DNA of 64,000 nt, taken from Burkholderia sp. WAC0059. Lineage in GTDB: Bacteria > Pseudomonadota > Gammaproteobacteria > Burkholderiales > Burkholderiaceae. The notes beneath the pieces are model-generated. The model saw nothing but the letters and a program-made list of their open reading frames with translations. It was not told where the DNA came from and ran no database searches. Numbering within the stretch: position 1 is the stretch's first letter; each line of letters begins with the position of its first letter. The DNA lies in the NCBI RefSeq assembly GCF_002870125.1, contig NZ_PNEO01000004.1, forward strand, positions 62,001-126,000. The letters are read 5' to 3'. The position numbers and the translations under genes are program-made. Shown here piece by piece: positions 17,298 through 27,355 of this stretch.

Positions 17298-20201
17298 TCA
17301 GCACCGCTCGCCGAACACCCTGCGCCAGAGCGCGAGCACGGCGTCGCGCTCGCCGGCCACGCGCTGCGGCTCGACCCTCGCCGCGTCCATGCCTTCGAGC
17401 CGCAACTGATGCTGGAGCTTGCGGTAGGTGCGGTAGGCCGCGCCGATCGTCTCCGCCTCCGCCGCGCTCATGAGCCCGAAACGCGAAACATCGCGCAGCA
17501 GCGCGATGTTGCCGGTGTTGCGGATCAGCGCCGGGTCCCGGGCCGCGTGGAGCAGCACCCAGTATTGGACCAGGAATTCGATGTCGACCATCCCGCCGCG
17601 GTCGTGCTTGAGATCGAAGCGACCCGTGCGGTTCGGATGCCCGTCCTCGACGCGCGCGCGCATTCCGACGATTTCGCCCGCAAGCGCGCCGGCCTCGCGC
17701 GGCGCCGTCAGCACCCGGACGCGGATCGCCTCGAACTGCGCGCCGATCTGCGCGTCGCCGGCGCAAAAACGCGCGCGCGTGAGCGCCTGGTGCTCCCAGA
17801 CCCAGGCGGTGTTCGCCGCGTCGCCCTCGCGTAGCTGATAGCGGCGGAACGCGTCGAGATCGGTCACGAGCAGCCCCGACTCGCCGTTCGGCCGCAACCG
17901 CAGATCGATGTCGAACAGCGTGCCCGCGCCCGTCGCCGTGGTCAGCCACGTGATGAGCCGGCGCGCGAACATCGCGTAGACCTCTGGCGCGTGCTCGTCG
18001 GGGTCGTCGTACAGAAAGATCAGGTCGAGATCGGACGCGTAGCCGAGCTCCTTGCCGCCGAGCTTGCCGTAGGCGATCGCGGCGAAGCGCGGCACCTCGC
18101 GATGGCGCCGCGCGAACTGTTGCCAGACGGCCTCGATCGTCACGTCGAGCATGGCGTCGGCGAGCTCGGAGAGCCGGTCGCTCACGTGCTCGACCGAGAG
18201 CTGGCCCGCCAGATCGATGAGCAGGATGCGGAACACCTCGGCCTGATGCGCGTGACGCAGCAGGTCCATCTGCTGCTCCATGCCGTCGGCCGCCGCGAGA
18301 CGCGCGCGCAGCGCGCGCTTGAACTCGGGCCAGTCGAACGGCGTGGCGATGACTTCGTCGTCGAGCAGTTCGTCGAGCAGTTGCGGATGGCGGCACAGGT
18401 AGCCGGCCGCCCAGCGCGACGCGCCGAGCACGGCGAGCACGCGGTCGAGCGCGCCCGGATATTCGGTGAGGAGCGCGAGATAGGCGCCGCGCCGGCCGAT
18501 GGCTTCGAGTAGGTCGAAGAGCCGCGCGAGCGTGTCGCCGCGGCGCGCGCGCGGCTCGATCGAACGCGCCGCCTCGAGCGCGCGCTGGGCCACGCAGTCG
18601 AAGCGCACCCGGCTGCTCTCGGGCAGGCCGAGGTAGCGCGCCGACCGGTAGACGCCGCGCAGCCGCGCGAGCAGCGCGTCGGCGTCGTCGATGCCGAGCT
18701 CGGCGAGCCGCGCGAGCAGCACGTCCTCGCCGCCGTCCTCGGCCAGCGCGCCGCTCCAGACCCAGGCCGCCGCGCCGTCCTCGGGCACCGCGCAGCCGCC
18801 GTAGCCGTTCACCTTGTCGGCGAAAATCTGGTCGAACTGCCGGGCGACCTTGCGGCGATGCCCGTCCAGCACGTCCATCAGCGCCGCGTAGCCGTCGAAG
18901 CCCATCGCGCGGGCCAGCGCCTCGCGCTCGTCGTCCTGCGCCGGCATCGAATGGGTCTGCGCGTCGTCCCGGTACTGCAGCCGGTGTTCGAGCCTGCGCA
19001 GGAAGCGGTAGGCGTTCGCGAGATCGTCGCGCACGCCGGGCGGGACGAGCCCGCGCGCCGCCGCGTGGTCGAGCACGGCCAGCGTCGGGCGCACGCGGAA
19101 ACCGGCGTCCTGGCCGCCGCGGATCAACTGGAACACCTGGGCGCTGAACTCGATCTCGCGGATGCCACCGCGGCCGAGCTTGATGTCGTCGGCCTTGTCG
19201 GGCCGCATCGCCGCGCGGCGCTGCGCCTCCTGGCGAATCTGCAGATGCAGCGAGCGGATCGCGCCGATCGCGCCGAAATCCAGATAGCGGCGGTAGACGA
19301 ACGGCCTGACGAGCGCGTCGAGCTGCTTCGCGAGCCGCCGCTGCGGCTCGCCGGCCCGGCCCGGTTCGCGGCCGGACAACAGCCGCCCCTTGATCCAGGC
19401 GTAGCGCTCCCACTCGCGGCCCTGCACGTAGAAATACTCCTCGAGCATGCCGAGGCTGCAGACGAGCGGCCCCGAATCGCCGTTCGGCCGCAGCCGCATG
19501 TCGACGCGAAAGACGTAGCCGTCGGACGTCACGTCGTTGAGCGCGGCGATGAGGCGTTTGCCCACGCGCGTGAAGAAGTCCTGCGTCGCGATCGGGGCAC
19601 GCGTGCCGCCGGCCGTCTCGCCGTCGTCTTCGTAGACGAAGATCAGGTCGATGTCCGACGAGACGTTCAGTTCGCGGCCGCCCAGCTTGCCCATGCCGAC
19701 CACGCCGAGCACGAGCCGCTCGCCGTGCGGGCCGCGCGGCTCGCCGAACAGCGCCTCGAGGTCGGCCGTGACGACGGCGAGCGCGCGCTCGAGCGCGACT
19801 TCGGCCAGGTCGGTCATCGCGCCCGTGACCTCGGCCACGTCGGCCGCGCCGGCGAGATCGCGCGCCATCACCGCGCAGAACACCTCGGTGCGCAACTGGC
19901 GCAGGGCCTTCTTCAGTCGATGATCATCGGCGAGCGGCGCGGCGGGCGATACCCGACCGTCCGCCTCTCCTGCCGCACCCGCCTCTCCTGCCGCGCCCGC
20001 CGTACCCGCCACGTCCGCCGAACCGGGCAGCGCCCCTCCGGCCGCCGCCGCGCACAGCGCGTCGAGCCGCGCCTCGATGCACTCGCGCGTCACCGGCGCC
20101 GCCGCGAGGGCGGCGACGAGGCCGGGCAATTCGGGACGGGCGGCGCCGGCGCGCGCCGCATAGCGGGAATAGCGGGAACCTGGGAACGGAGTGTCGGTCA
20201 T
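17298..20201 (-). CDS. glnE: Bifunctional glutamine synthetase adenylyltransferase/deadenylase
   Basis: Controls glutamine synthetase by attaching or removing AMP, responding to PII and glutamine. The 967-residue protein has two nucleotidyltransferase domains with paired motifs GMGKLGGRELNVSSDID (about 169-185) and AYGKLGGKELGYASDLD (about 705-721), each followed by a GlnD-PUb helical domain. The first 90 residues hold an Ala/Gly-rich tandem region (about 57-82) encoded by near-identical 15-bp DNA repeats (about 19960-20030). The start at 20201 (MTDTPFPGSRYSRYAAR) is preferred; an open frame continues upstream without coding character. Divergent from yhdP. Confidence 0.95.
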   Translation of the reverse strand: MTDTPFPGSRYSRYAARAGAARPELPGLVAALAAAPVTRECIEARLDALCAAAAGGALPGSADVAGTAGAAGEAGAAGEADGRVSPAAPLADDHRLKKALRQLRTEVFCAVMARDLAGAADVAEVTGAMTDLAEVALERALAVVTADLEALFGEPRGPHGERLVLGVVGMGKLGGRELNVSSDIDLIFVYEDDGETAGGTRAPIATQDFFTRVGKRLIAALNDVTSDGYVFRVDMRLRPNGDSGPLVCSLGMLEEYFYVQGREWERYAWIKGRLLSGREPGRAGEPQRRLAKQLDALVRPFVYRRYLDFGAIGAIRSLHLQIRQEAQRRAAMRPDKADDIKLGRGGIREIEFSAQVFQLIRGGQDAGFRVRPTLAVLDHAAARGLVPPGVRDDLANAYRFLRRLEHRLQYRDDAQTHSMPAQDDEREALARAMGFDGYAALMDVLDGHRRKVARQFDQIFADKVNGYGGCAVPEDGAAAWVWSGALAEDGGEDVLLARLAELGIDDADALLARLRGVYRSARYLGLPESSRVRFDCVAQRALEAARSIEPRARRGDTLARLFDLLEAIGRRGAYLALLTEYPGALDRVLAVLGASRWAAGYLCRHPQLLDELLDDEVIATPFDWPEFKRALRARLAAADGMEQQMDLLRHAHQAEVFRILLIDLAGQLSVEHVSDRLSELADAMLDVTIEAVWQQFARRHREVPRFAAIAYGKLGGKELGYASDLDLIFLYDDPDEHAPEVYAMFARRLITWLTTATGAGTLFDIDLRLRPNGESGLLVTDLDAFRRYQLREGDAANTAWVWEHQALTRARFCAGDAQIGAQFEAIRVRVLTAPREAGALAGEIVGMRARVEDGHPNRTGRFDLKHDRGGMVDIEFLVQYWVLLHAARDPALIRNTGNIALLRDVSRFGLMSAAEAETIGAAYRTYRKLQHQLRLEGMDAARVEPQRVAGERDAVLALWRRVFGERC

Positions 20202-20310
20202 CGGGGAAAGGGCGTCGTTCGTTGCGCCTGCGGGCGGCGCGGCCGGCCGGACCGGGGGGCGGGCGCCCCGCGCGGGACGGGCGCCGGACGGTCGTGGCCG
20301 CAGTCCCCTG

Positions 20311-20319
20311 TGATACAGT
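20311..20319 (+). promoter_or_regulatory. yhdP: Candidate extended -10 promoter for yhdP
   Basis: TG-A-TACAGT, an extended -10 element, lies 44 bp upstream of the yhdP ATG in the glnE/yhdP divergent gap. No convincing -35 is present, as expected for extended -10 promoters. Confidence 0.4.
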
Positions 20320-20362
20320 CCAACGTTAGTCCGCAACGCTACCACACCCCATCCGTCGCAGC

Positions 20363-23300
20363 ATGTCCGAGCGAAACGATTCCTCCCGCCCGCCCACCGG
20401 ACAACGTGCCAGTGCCGCTGCGAAGGATCATGCCGTATTGCGACATCTGCTGCGCGCCATTCTGGCCGCCGCGCTCGTGGCTTACTTCGTCGCGGCCGCG
20501 CTGTACTTCGGACTGCGTTACGCGGTTCTGCCCCACGTCGACGACTGGCGCCCCCGCATCGAAGCCCTCGTCTCGGACCGGCTGCACGCGCAGGTCCGCA
20601 TCGGCAAACTGTCTCCCCGCTGGTCGGGCTTCCAGCCCGGCGTCGACATCGCGAACCTCACGATCCGCGACCCCGACGGCACGCTCGCGCTGAACGTCCC
20701 GCACGCGAGCGCGAGCATCGCCTGGCGCTCGCTCGTCGAATTCGCGCCGCTCCTCTCGAGCCTCGCCGTCGACCGGCCCGACGTGCTGATCGAGCGCGAC
20801 GCCGGCGGCGCGCTGCGCATCGCGGGCGTGCCGGCGCCGGGCGACCACACGGGCAACCCGACCTTCACCACCTGGCTCATGCGCCAGCAGGCCATCGTGC
20901 TGCGCGGCGGCACGCTGCGCTGGCGCGACGCGACGCGCAGCGTGCCGGAGCTCGCGCTGCGCCACATTCGCCTCGCCATCCTCAACGACGGCGACACGCA
21001 CCGCTTCGCGCTGCAAGCGCCGGCCGAAGGCACCGTGCTGCACGGACCGCTCGACTTCCGCGCGCGCTTTCGCGACGCGCGCCTCGCGCAGGCCGGCAAT
21101 CCCGCCAACTGGAGCGGCGAGGCCTACCTCTCGACGGGCCCCGTCGATCTGCCGACGCTCGCGCGCTACGTCCGCCTGCCGATCACGACCTACGCGGGCC
21201 GCATCGACAACGCGATCTGGGTCGACTTCGCGGGCGGTCGCCTCACCTCGGCGAGCGGCCGGCTCGACGGCACCGACGTCGCGCTGCGCGTGCGGGCGAC
21301 CCAGCCGCGCCTGAACCTGCCCGTCGCGCATTTCGACTGGCAGCTCCACGACCGCCCGGGCGACTACACGCTGCACCTCGCCCACCTGCGCGCGGAACTG
21401 AGCCAGCCCCCGCTCGAGGACGGCACGCCCGTCATCCGCACGCTCGCGCTCGCCACTCTCGATGCGCGCTTTCGCCAGCAGTCGGCCAGCGCGGGCCAGC
21501 TCTTCAGCGTGCGCGGCGACCGCATCGACCTCGGCCTGCTCGCCGAATTCATGCGGGCGCTGCCGCTGCCGGAGCGCGTGCAGGACGAACTCGTGCGCTT
21601 CGACCCGCGCGGGCTCGTCGCCAACTACGACATCGCGGTCGAGCGCGCCCGGCCGCCCGACGCCGGCCCGGCCGCCGCGCCCGCCAGCGCGTCGGACGTC
21701 GGGCCGATCATCCACTACCGCTTCAAGGCCGACCTGCAGGGCATCAGCGTGGCCGCGCAGGAGCCGCCGCCGGGGCTGACCCGGCTCAACCACCCGCACG
21801 CGGGCCTGCCCGGCTTCGAGAACCTCTGGGGCCGCATCGACGCCGACGAGACGCGCGGCACCCTCACGCTCGACACGGCCGACGCCGCCGTCACGTTGCC
21901 GGGGCTCTTCGACAATCCGCGTCTGACCTTCGACCGCCTGAACGGCGCGGCAAGCTGGACCGTGGCGCCGCAACCGTCGCCGGGCGAGCCGCACAAGGCG
22001 TTCCAGGTGAACGTCGCGCGGTTCGGCCTGCAAAACGCCGACCTCGACGCGACGCTCGCCGCCCACTACACGAACCCCGGCCACGGGCGCGGCGCGCTCG
22101 AGCTCACGGCCGACCTCGCGCGCGTCGCGCTGCACCGCATCCCCCATTACCTGCCCACGAGCGTCAACGAGAAGCTGCGGACCTTCCTCGGCCACGCGCT
22201 CGTCTCCGGCAACGCGACGGGCGCCACCGTCGAGGTGCGCGGCGACCTCGACCAGTTCCCCTACACGCGCGACCCGACGGCCGGTCGGTTTCGCGTCGTC
22301 GCGCCGTTCTCGGCCGGGCGCTTCGACCCGTCGCCGTACCCGCTGCACCGGCTGCGGGACGGCACGCCCGACGTATGGCCGGCGTTCGACGGCATCGACG
22401 GCGTGTTCCGCATCCGCGAGAACCTGCTGCGCTTCGACATCGCGCGAGCACGCTACCGCAACGTCGTGCTCGCGAACGTGAACGGCCGGATCGGCGACCT
22501 CGGCTCGCGCGCCTCCGACCTCGTCATCAGCGGCACGGGCCGAGGCCCGCTCGCCGACATGCTCGACTACACGAACCGCAGCACGCTCGCCGCTCTCTCG
22601 AACCATGCCGGCGAGAAAGTGCACGCGCAGGGCCCGGCCACGCTCGCGCTCACGCTCGCCATCTCGCGCGCGCTGCGGCCCGCGCCGATCGGCGTGAAGG
22701 GCGCGCTCGGCTTCCGGAACGATCAACTCGAGACGGGCGACCTGCCGCCCGTCTCGAACCTGACGGGCCAGGTCCGCTTCACGAACCGCAGCGCGCAGCT
22801 CGAGCGCGTCGCCGGCCGCTTTCTCGGCGGCGCGGTTCGCGCGACGGGCGGCCTGCGCGGCGCCGATTACGCGTTCAACGTCTCGGGCCAGGTCGCCGTC
22901 GACGCGGCGCGCGGGCTCAATCTGCACGGCCCGGTCGCCGCCGCGCTCGCGCGCATGAGCGGCAGCGCGCCTTACGCGTTCAGCCTGCGCGGCACGCACG
23001 GGCATCTGCCGGACATCACGGCCAGCTCGGACCTCACCGATCTCGCGCTCGACCTGCCCGCGCCGTTCGGCAAGGCGGCCGGCACGCCGATGCCGTTCAG
23101 CTTTTCGTTCACGCCGGGGCCGGCCGACGCGATGCAGACGGGGCCGAAAACGGAGCCGAAAACCGCCGGCCTGCAGCAGGCGAACCTGCGATTCGGCCCG
23201 CTCGCGGCCGCCTACGTGCTCAGCCACGTGCCGGGGCAGCCGCCGCAGGTGGTGCGCGGCGCGATCGGCCTGAACCGGCCGGCCGACCTGCCCGCCGACG

Positions 23301-24664
23301 GCGTCAGCGCCACGGCCGATCTGCCGGCGTTCGACGCGGACGCCTGGGCACAGGTGGTCCGGCAGTGGCGCGACAGCGCCCACGACGCCCCGGCCGGCGA
23401 GACGGCGGGTGCCGAAAGCGCTCGCCCGAGCCGGGCCGGTGCCGATGCGGCGGCGGCCGTGGCGGCGCCCGCCTCCGCGCCGTTCGTGCCGACGGGCGCC
23501 ATCGCCCAGTATCTGCCGTCGCGCTTCGCGGTCCACGTCGGCACGCTGACGCTGCTCGAGCGCCACTGGGAAAATCTCGTGATCGGCGCGTCGCGCAGCG
23601 GCAACCAGTGGCAGGCCAACGTCGCGTCGAACCAGATGTCGGGACACCTCGACTGGCAGCCCGGCGCCGCGGCCGGCGCCCCCGGCACGCTGCGCGCGCG
23701 GCTCGCGCGCCTCGTCGTGCCGGCCGCGACGGACGACGATCTGCTGGGCCAGGCGATCTCGACGCCCGCGCAGAACATGCCGGCCATCGACCTCGTCGTG
23801 AACCAGCTCATCGTGCGGAACCACGATCTCGGCGAGCTGCACGTTAACGCGCACAACTTCGACGAAAACGGCGTGCCGGTCTGGCAGCTCGACACGCTCG
23901 ACCTCGACAACCCGGCCGCCCGCCTGACAGCGACCGCCAACTGGCGCACCGGCACGCCATCCGCCGGCGCCGCAGCGGCGACCGGTGCGCCGCCGCGGCG
24001 CACCGCGCTCGACTTCCGGCTCGACATCCGCAACGCCGGCGCGCTGCTCGACCGCGCCGGCCTGCCGCGCACCGTCGCGGGCGGCGCCGGCGTGCTGTCG
24101 GGCAAGGTCGACTGGCGCGGCGGCCCGACCGCCATCGACTACCCGACGCTCGACGGCAACCTGAACCTCGACCTGCACCAGGGCCAGATCCTGAAGGTCG
24201 ATCCCGGCGCCGCCAAGCTGCTCGGCGTGCTGAGCCTGCAGGGCCTCGCGCGCTTCGCGACCCTCAATTTCCGCAGCGTGCTCGGCAAGGGCCTGCCTTT
24301 CGCCAGCATGACGGGCAGCGCCCAGATCCGCGACGGCATCGGCAGCACCCACGACTTCCGGGTCGTCGCCTCGCCGGTTCGCGTCGACATGGCCGGCTCC
24401 GTCGACCTCGCGCGCGAAACCCAGGCCCTGCACGTGCACGTGACGCCGACCGTGAGGCCCGACGCCGCCGTGGTCGCCGCGGCGGCCATCAACCCGCTGC
24501 TCGGCCTCGGCGCGCTGGCGGCGGATTTCGCGCTGTCGCACTCCATCGCGGCGGCTTTCGCGTTCGACTACGCCATCACCGGATCGTGGTCGCAACCGCA
24601 CGTCGAGCGACTGCGCGGCGATCAGGGTAAGATGGATGCGCAAACGCCGATGGCGGCGCGTTGA
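20363..24664 (+). CDS. yhdP: YhdP/AsmA-like inner-membrane phospholipid-transport protein
   Basis: A very long (1433-residue) AsmA-like protein of the YhdP family (DUF3971 with AsmA-like C-terminal region). Family members (YhdP, TamB, YdbH) bridge the periplasm and move phospholipids to the outer membrane. One N-terminal membrane helix is present (LLRAILAAALVAYFVAAALY, about 29-48). A long periplasmic beta-rich body follows, and the C-terminal AsmA-type segment contains LDLHQGQILKVDPGAAKLLG and FRVVASPVRVDMAGSVDLA. A low-complexity Ala/Pro region occurs near residue 1010-1045. It is followed by the amidase and tldD genes on the same strand, a conserved neighbourhood. Confidence 0.9.
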   Translation: MSERNDSSRPPTGQRASAAAKDHAVLRHLLRAILAAALVAYFVAAALYFGLRYAVLPHVDDWRPRIEALVSDRLHAQVRIGKLSPRWSGFQPGVDIANLTIRDPDGTLALNVPHASASIAWRSLVEFAPLLSSLAVDRPDVLIERDAGGALRIAGVPAPGDHTGNPTFTTWLMRQQAIVLRGGTLRWRDATRSVPELALRHIRLAILNDGDTHRFALQAPAEGTVLHGPLDFRARFRDARLAQAGNPANWSGEAYLSTGPVDLPTLARYVRLPITTYAGRIDNAIWVDFAGGRLTSASGRLDGTDVALRVRATQPRLNLPVAHFDWQLHDRPGDYTLHLAHLRAELSQPPLEDGTPVIRTLALATLDARFRQQSASAGQLFSVRGDRIDLGLLAEFMRALPLPERVQDELVRFDPRGLVANYDIAVERARPPDAGPAAAPASASDVGPIIHYRFKADLQGISVAAQEPPPGLTRLNHPHAGLPGFENLWGRIDADETRGTLTLDTADAAVTLPGLFDNPRLTFDRLNGAASWTVAPQPSPGEPHKAFQVNVARFGLQNADLDATLAAHYTNPGHGRGALELTADLARVALHRIPHYLPTSVNEKLRTFLGHALVSGNATGATVEVRGDLDQFPYTRDPTAGRFRVVAPFSAGRFDPSPYPLHRLRDGTPDVWPAFDGIDGVFRIRENLLRFDIARARYRNVVLANVNGRIGDLGSRASDLVISGTGRGPLADMLDYTNRSTLAALSNHAGEKVHAQGPATLALTLAISRALRPAPIGVKGALGFRNDQLETGDLPPVSNLTGQVRFTNRSAQLERVAGRFLGGAVRATGGLRGADYAFNVSGQVAVDAARGLNLHGPVAAALARMSGSAPYAFSLRGTHGHLPDITASSDLTDLALDLPAPFGKAAGTPMPFSFSFTPGPADAMQTGPKTEPKTAGLQQANLRFGPLAAAYVLSHVPGQPPQVVRGAIGLNRPADLPADGVSATADLPAFDADAWAQVVRQWRDSAHDAPAGETAGAESARPSRAGADAAAAVAAPASAPFVPTGAIAQYLPSRFAVHVGTLTLLERHWENLVIGASRSGNQWQANVASNQMSGHLDWQPGAAAGAPGTLRARLARLVVPAATDDDLLGQAISTPAQNMPAIDLVVNQLIVRNHDLGELHVNAHNFDENGVPVWQLDTLDLDNPAARLTATANWRTGTPSAGAAAATGAPPRRTALDFRLDIRNAGALLDRAGLPRTVAGGAGVLSGKVDWRGGPTAIDYPTLDGNLNLDLHQGQILKVDPGAAKLLGVLSLQGLARFATLNFRSVLGKGLPFASMTGSAQIRDGIGSTHDFRVVASPVRVDMAGSVDLARETQALHVHVTPTVRPDAAVVAAAAINPLLGLGALAADFALSHSIAAAFAFDYAITGSWSQPHVERLRGDQGKMDAQTPMAAR

Positions 24665-24713
24665 GCGAAGTCATCGGCCGCGCCGTTTTTCCGGGTTTTC
24701 CAGGGAACCGTTG

Positions 24714-25562
24714 ATGAGCGAATTGCAGAGTCCCTCCACTCCGTTTCGCGTGGCCGCGCTGCAGATGGTCAGCGCCCCGGAACGCGAACGCAATCTGGCC
24801 GAGGCCGGACGCCTGATCGGCGAGGCCGCCGCGGCCGGCGCGCAGTTGGTGCTGCTGCCCGAATACTTCTGCTTCATGGGCATGAAGGACACCGACAAGC
24901 TCGCGATTCGGGAGCCGTATCGCGACGGCCCGATCCAGCGTTTTCTCGCCGATGCCGCGCGCGAGCACGGCGTCTGGGTGATCGGCGGCACGATGCCGCT
25001 CATGGTGCCGGGCCCGGCGCCCGAGCCGAATCGCGTGCTGAACACGACGCTCGTGTTCGATCCGCGGGGCAACGAGGTCGCGCGCTACGACAAGATTCAC
25101 CTGTTCAGCTTCGAGAAGGGCACCGAATCGTTCGACGAGGCGCGCACGATCCGCCCCGGCGCCGAGGTGCGCACGTTCGACGCGCCGTTCGGCCGCGTCG
25201 GCCTCTCGGTCTGCTACGACCTGCGCTTTCCCGAGCTGTACCGCCGCCTGGGCGATTGCGCGCTGATCGTCGTGCCGTCGGCCTTCACGTACACGACGGG
25301 CCGGGCGCACTGGGAGACGCTGCTGCGGGCCCGCGCGATCGAAAACCAGTGCTACGTGCTCGCGGCCGCGCAGGGCGGCAAGCACGAGAACGGCCGCCGC
25401 ACCTGGGGGCACAGCATGCTCGTCGATCCGTGGGGCGAAATCGTCGCCGTGCGCGACGAGGGCGCGGGCGTCGTGGCCGGCGAAATCGATCCGGCCCGCC
25501 TGGCCGACGTCCGCGCGAGCCTGCCCGCCTGGCGGCACCGCGTGCTCGACGGAACCGGCTGA
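24714..25562 (+). CDS. Nitrilase-family carbon-nitrogen hydrolase (deaminated-glutathione amidase-like)
   Basis: A 282-residue nitrilase-superfamily amidase with the catalytic triad Glu50 (LVLLPEYFCF), Lys127 (RYDKIHLF) and Cys167 (GLSVCYDLRFPELYRRL). The FSFEKGTESFDEA and CYDLRFPELYR motifs resemble the Nit1/Nit2 branch, whose bacterial members hydrolyse deaminated glutathione or act as omega-amidases; the exact substrate is inferred. The ATG at 24714 begins MSELQSPSTPFRVAALQM; an in-frame open stretch to 24636 overlaps the end of yhdP and is disfavoured. It lies between yhdP and tldD, a common arrangement in proteobacteria. Confidence 0.88.
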   Translation: MSELQSPSTPFRVAALQMVSAPERERNLAEAGRLIGEAAAAGAQLVLLPEYFCFMGMKDTDKLAIREPYRDGPIQRFLADAAREHGVWVIGGTMPLMVPGPAPEPNRVLNTTLVFDPRGNEVARYDKIHLFSFEKGTESFDEARTIRPGAEVRTFDAPFGRVGLSVCYDLRFPELYRRLGDCALIVVPSAFTYTTGRAHWETLLRARAIENQCYVLAAAQGGKHENGRRTWGHSMLVDPWGEIVAVRDEGAGVVAGEIDPARLADVRASLPAWRHRVLDGTG

Positions 25563-25655
25563 ACCGACCGGCCAACCCTGCCGCCCCTGAATTCCGGCCT
25601 TGATTAACGGCATCCCCGTCCGAATCTACGTCACGAACCTTTTCCTCTCGCCCGC

Positions 25656-27122
25656 ATGAACATTATCGAACCCGGTATCCGCAACCTCGCCACCGCGAAG
25701 GACGCGCTCCTCACCCCCTACGGCCTCGACGAAACCGTGCTCACGCGCACGCTCGCCGAAATCTTCACGCATCGCGTCGACTACGCCGACCTCTACTTCC
25801 AGACCACGCGCAGCGAGGCCTGGAGCCTGGAGGAAGGCATCGTCAAGTCGGGCAGCTTCAGCATCGACCAGGGCGTCGGCGTGCGGGCGGTGTCGGGCGA
25901 GCGCACCGCGTTCGCCTACTCGGACGACCTCTCGCCCGAGGCGATCCGCGAGGCCGCGATCGCGACGCGCGCCATCGCGAAAGCCGGCGGCGGCAAGCAC
26001 AAGGTCAAGGTGGCGTCGTCGCTCACGGGCGTGGCGGGGCGCGACCTGTACCTGCCGGCCGACCCGCTCAACTCGCTCGACGCGACCGCGAAGGTGAAAC
26101 TGCTCGAACGCATCGAGCAGATGGCCCGCGGCCGCGACCCGCGCATCACCCAGGTGATGGCGGGCCTTGCCGGCGAATACGACATCGTGCTCGTCGCGCG
26201 CAGCGACGGCGCGCTCGCCGCCGACATCCGGCCGCTCGTGCGCCTGTCGCTGACGGTGATCGCCGAGCAGAACGGCCGCCGCGAAATCGGCAGCGGCGGC
26301 GGCGGCGGCCGCTTCGACTACCGCCACTTCACCGACGAGGTGCTCGCGAAGTACGTCGACGACGCGGTGCACTCGGCGCTCGTCAACCTCGACGCGCGGC
26401 CCGCGCCGGCCGGCTCGATGACGGTCGTGCTCGGCCCCGGCTGGCCCGGCGTGCTGCTGCACGAGGCGATCGGCCACGGGCTCGAGGGCGACTTCAACCG
26501 CAAGGGCTCCTCGGCGTTCGCGGGCCGCATCGGCGAGCGGGTGGCCGCGAAGGGCGTCACCGTCGTCGACGACGGCACGCTGCCGAACCGGCGCGGCTCG
26601 CTCAATATCGACGACGAGGGCAACCCGACGCAGTGCACGACGCTGATCGAGGACGGCATTCTGAAGGGCTACATCCAGGACTCGCTGAACGCCCGGCTGA
26701 TGGGCATGCCGGTAACGGGCAACGCGCGCCGCGAATCGTACGCGTCGCTGCCGATGCCGCGCATGACCAACACCTACATGCTCAACGGCGACCGCGATCC
26801 GCAGGAAATCATCGCGTCGGTGAAGAACGGCCTCTACGCCGTGAACTTCGGCGGCGGCCAGGTCGACATCACGAACGGCAAATTCGTGTTCTCGGCCTCC
26901 GAGGCCTACATGATCGAGAACGGCAAAGTCACCTACCCCGTGAAGGGCGCGACGCTGGTCGGCAGCGGCCCGGAATCGCTCAAGTACGTGAGCATGATCG
27001 GCAACGACATGAAGCTCGACAGCGGCGTCGGCGTCTGCGGCAAGGAAGGCCAGAGCGTGCCCGTGGGCGTCGGCCAGCCGACGCTGCGCATCGACCGGAT
27101 GACGGTCGGCGGCACGGTTTAG
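25656..27122 (+). CDS. tldD: Metalloprotease TldD
   Basis: Metal-dependent peptidase subunit that works with TldE/PmbA to trim small peptides such as unfolded or modified peptides. The 488-residue protein carries the zinc motif in [14 protein letters not shown] (HExxxH) in its middle, an N-terminal domain with [20 protein letters not shown], and C-terminal [22 protein letters not shown]. The length is normal. The partner gene tldE/pmbA is not in the window. Transcription probably ends at the hairpin at 27166-27198. Confidence 0.96.
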   Translation: MNIIEPGIRNLATAKDALLTPYGLDETVLTRTLAEIFTHRVDYADLYFQTTRSEAWSLEEGIVKSGSFSIDQGVGVRAVSGERTAFAYSDDLSPEAIREAAIATRAIAKAGGGKHKVKVASSLTGVAGRDLYLPADPLNSLDATAKVKLLERIEQMARGRDPRITQVMAGLAGEYDIVLVARSDGALAADIRPLVRLSLTVIAEQNGRREIGSGGGGGRFDYRHFTDEVLAKYVDDAVHSALVNLDARPAPAGSMTVVLGPGWPGVLLHEAIGHGLEGDFNRKGSSAFAGRIGERVAAKGVTVVDDGTLPNRRGSLNIDDEGNPTQCTTLIEDGILKGYIQDSLNARLMGMPVTGNARRESYASLPMPRMTNTYMLNGDRDPQEIIASVKNGLYAVNFGGGQVDITNGKFVFSASEAYMIENGKVTYPVKGATLVGSGPESLKYVSMIGNDMKLDSGVGVCGKEGQSVPVGVGQPTLRIDRMTVGGTV

Positions 27123-27165
27123 CCGCGCCGGAACGCGCCAAAAACGCCTGACTTGCGCATCGGGC

Positions 27166-27198
27166 GCCGAAAATACGCGGATTATCCGCATTTTCGGC
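27166..27198 (+). terminator. Terminator-like hairpin after tldD
   Basis: GCCGAAAAT...GCGGA pairs with TCCGC...ATTTTCGGC around a TTA loop, a 14-bp stem with a two-base bulge. The T-run lies inside the stem rather than after it. It sits 44 bp past the tldD stop and just before the aroG promoter. Confidence 0.6.
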
Positions 27199-27207
27199 CC
27201 CAATGAC

Positions 27208-27236
27208 TTGCCAGCCGGGCACGATCGGGTTATAAA
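27208..27236 (+). promoter_or_regulatory. aroG: Sigma-70 promoter of the aroG leader
   Basis: TTGCCA (27208-27213), exactly 17 nt, then TATAAA (27231-27236), each box matching consensus at 5 of 6 positions. Transcription would start near 27243, about 40 nt before the leader-peptide ATG. This is one of the best sigma-70 matches in the window. Confidence 0.75.
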
Positions 27237-27283
27237 GCAAGTCAACCTCTTTCGACGAACGATAGCTCAGACCGTTTTTCGCC

Positions 27284-27355
27284 ATGTCCGCCACCAAGTT
27301 TTACTTTTACTTTTTTTGGCATCTCAGGCCGCTGGCGGATCGAGAGGGTTGTTAG
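27284..27355 (+). CDS. aroG leader peptide, rich in Phe/Tyr/Trp (23 aa)
   Basis: An ATG at 27284 opens a 23-codon frame ending in TAG at 27353-27355. Residues 5-12 are KFYFYFFW: seven aromatic codons in a row (4 Phe, 2 Tyr, 1 Trp). This is the hallmark of an attenuation leader whose translation senses charged aromatic tRNAs. The peptide sits between the aroG promoter and a strong terminator, and its own coding sequence contains two of the pairing segments of the attenuator (see 27287-27412). A stable function for the peptide itself is not expected. Confidence 0.88.
   Translation: MSATKFYFYFFWHLRPLADREGC

Noticed and set aside
17235-17473. Reading frame starting at the ATG inside repeat copy 2
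   Set aside because: After the nine kinase-like codons it continues antisense to glnE as an Arg/Pro-rich string with no kinase sequence.
20339-24643. A 1434-codon open frame on the minus strand opposite yhdP
   Set aside because: Its translation is Arg/Ala/Gly/Asp-rich without domains and mirrors the codon bias of yhdP. Long antisense frames are expected at this GC content.
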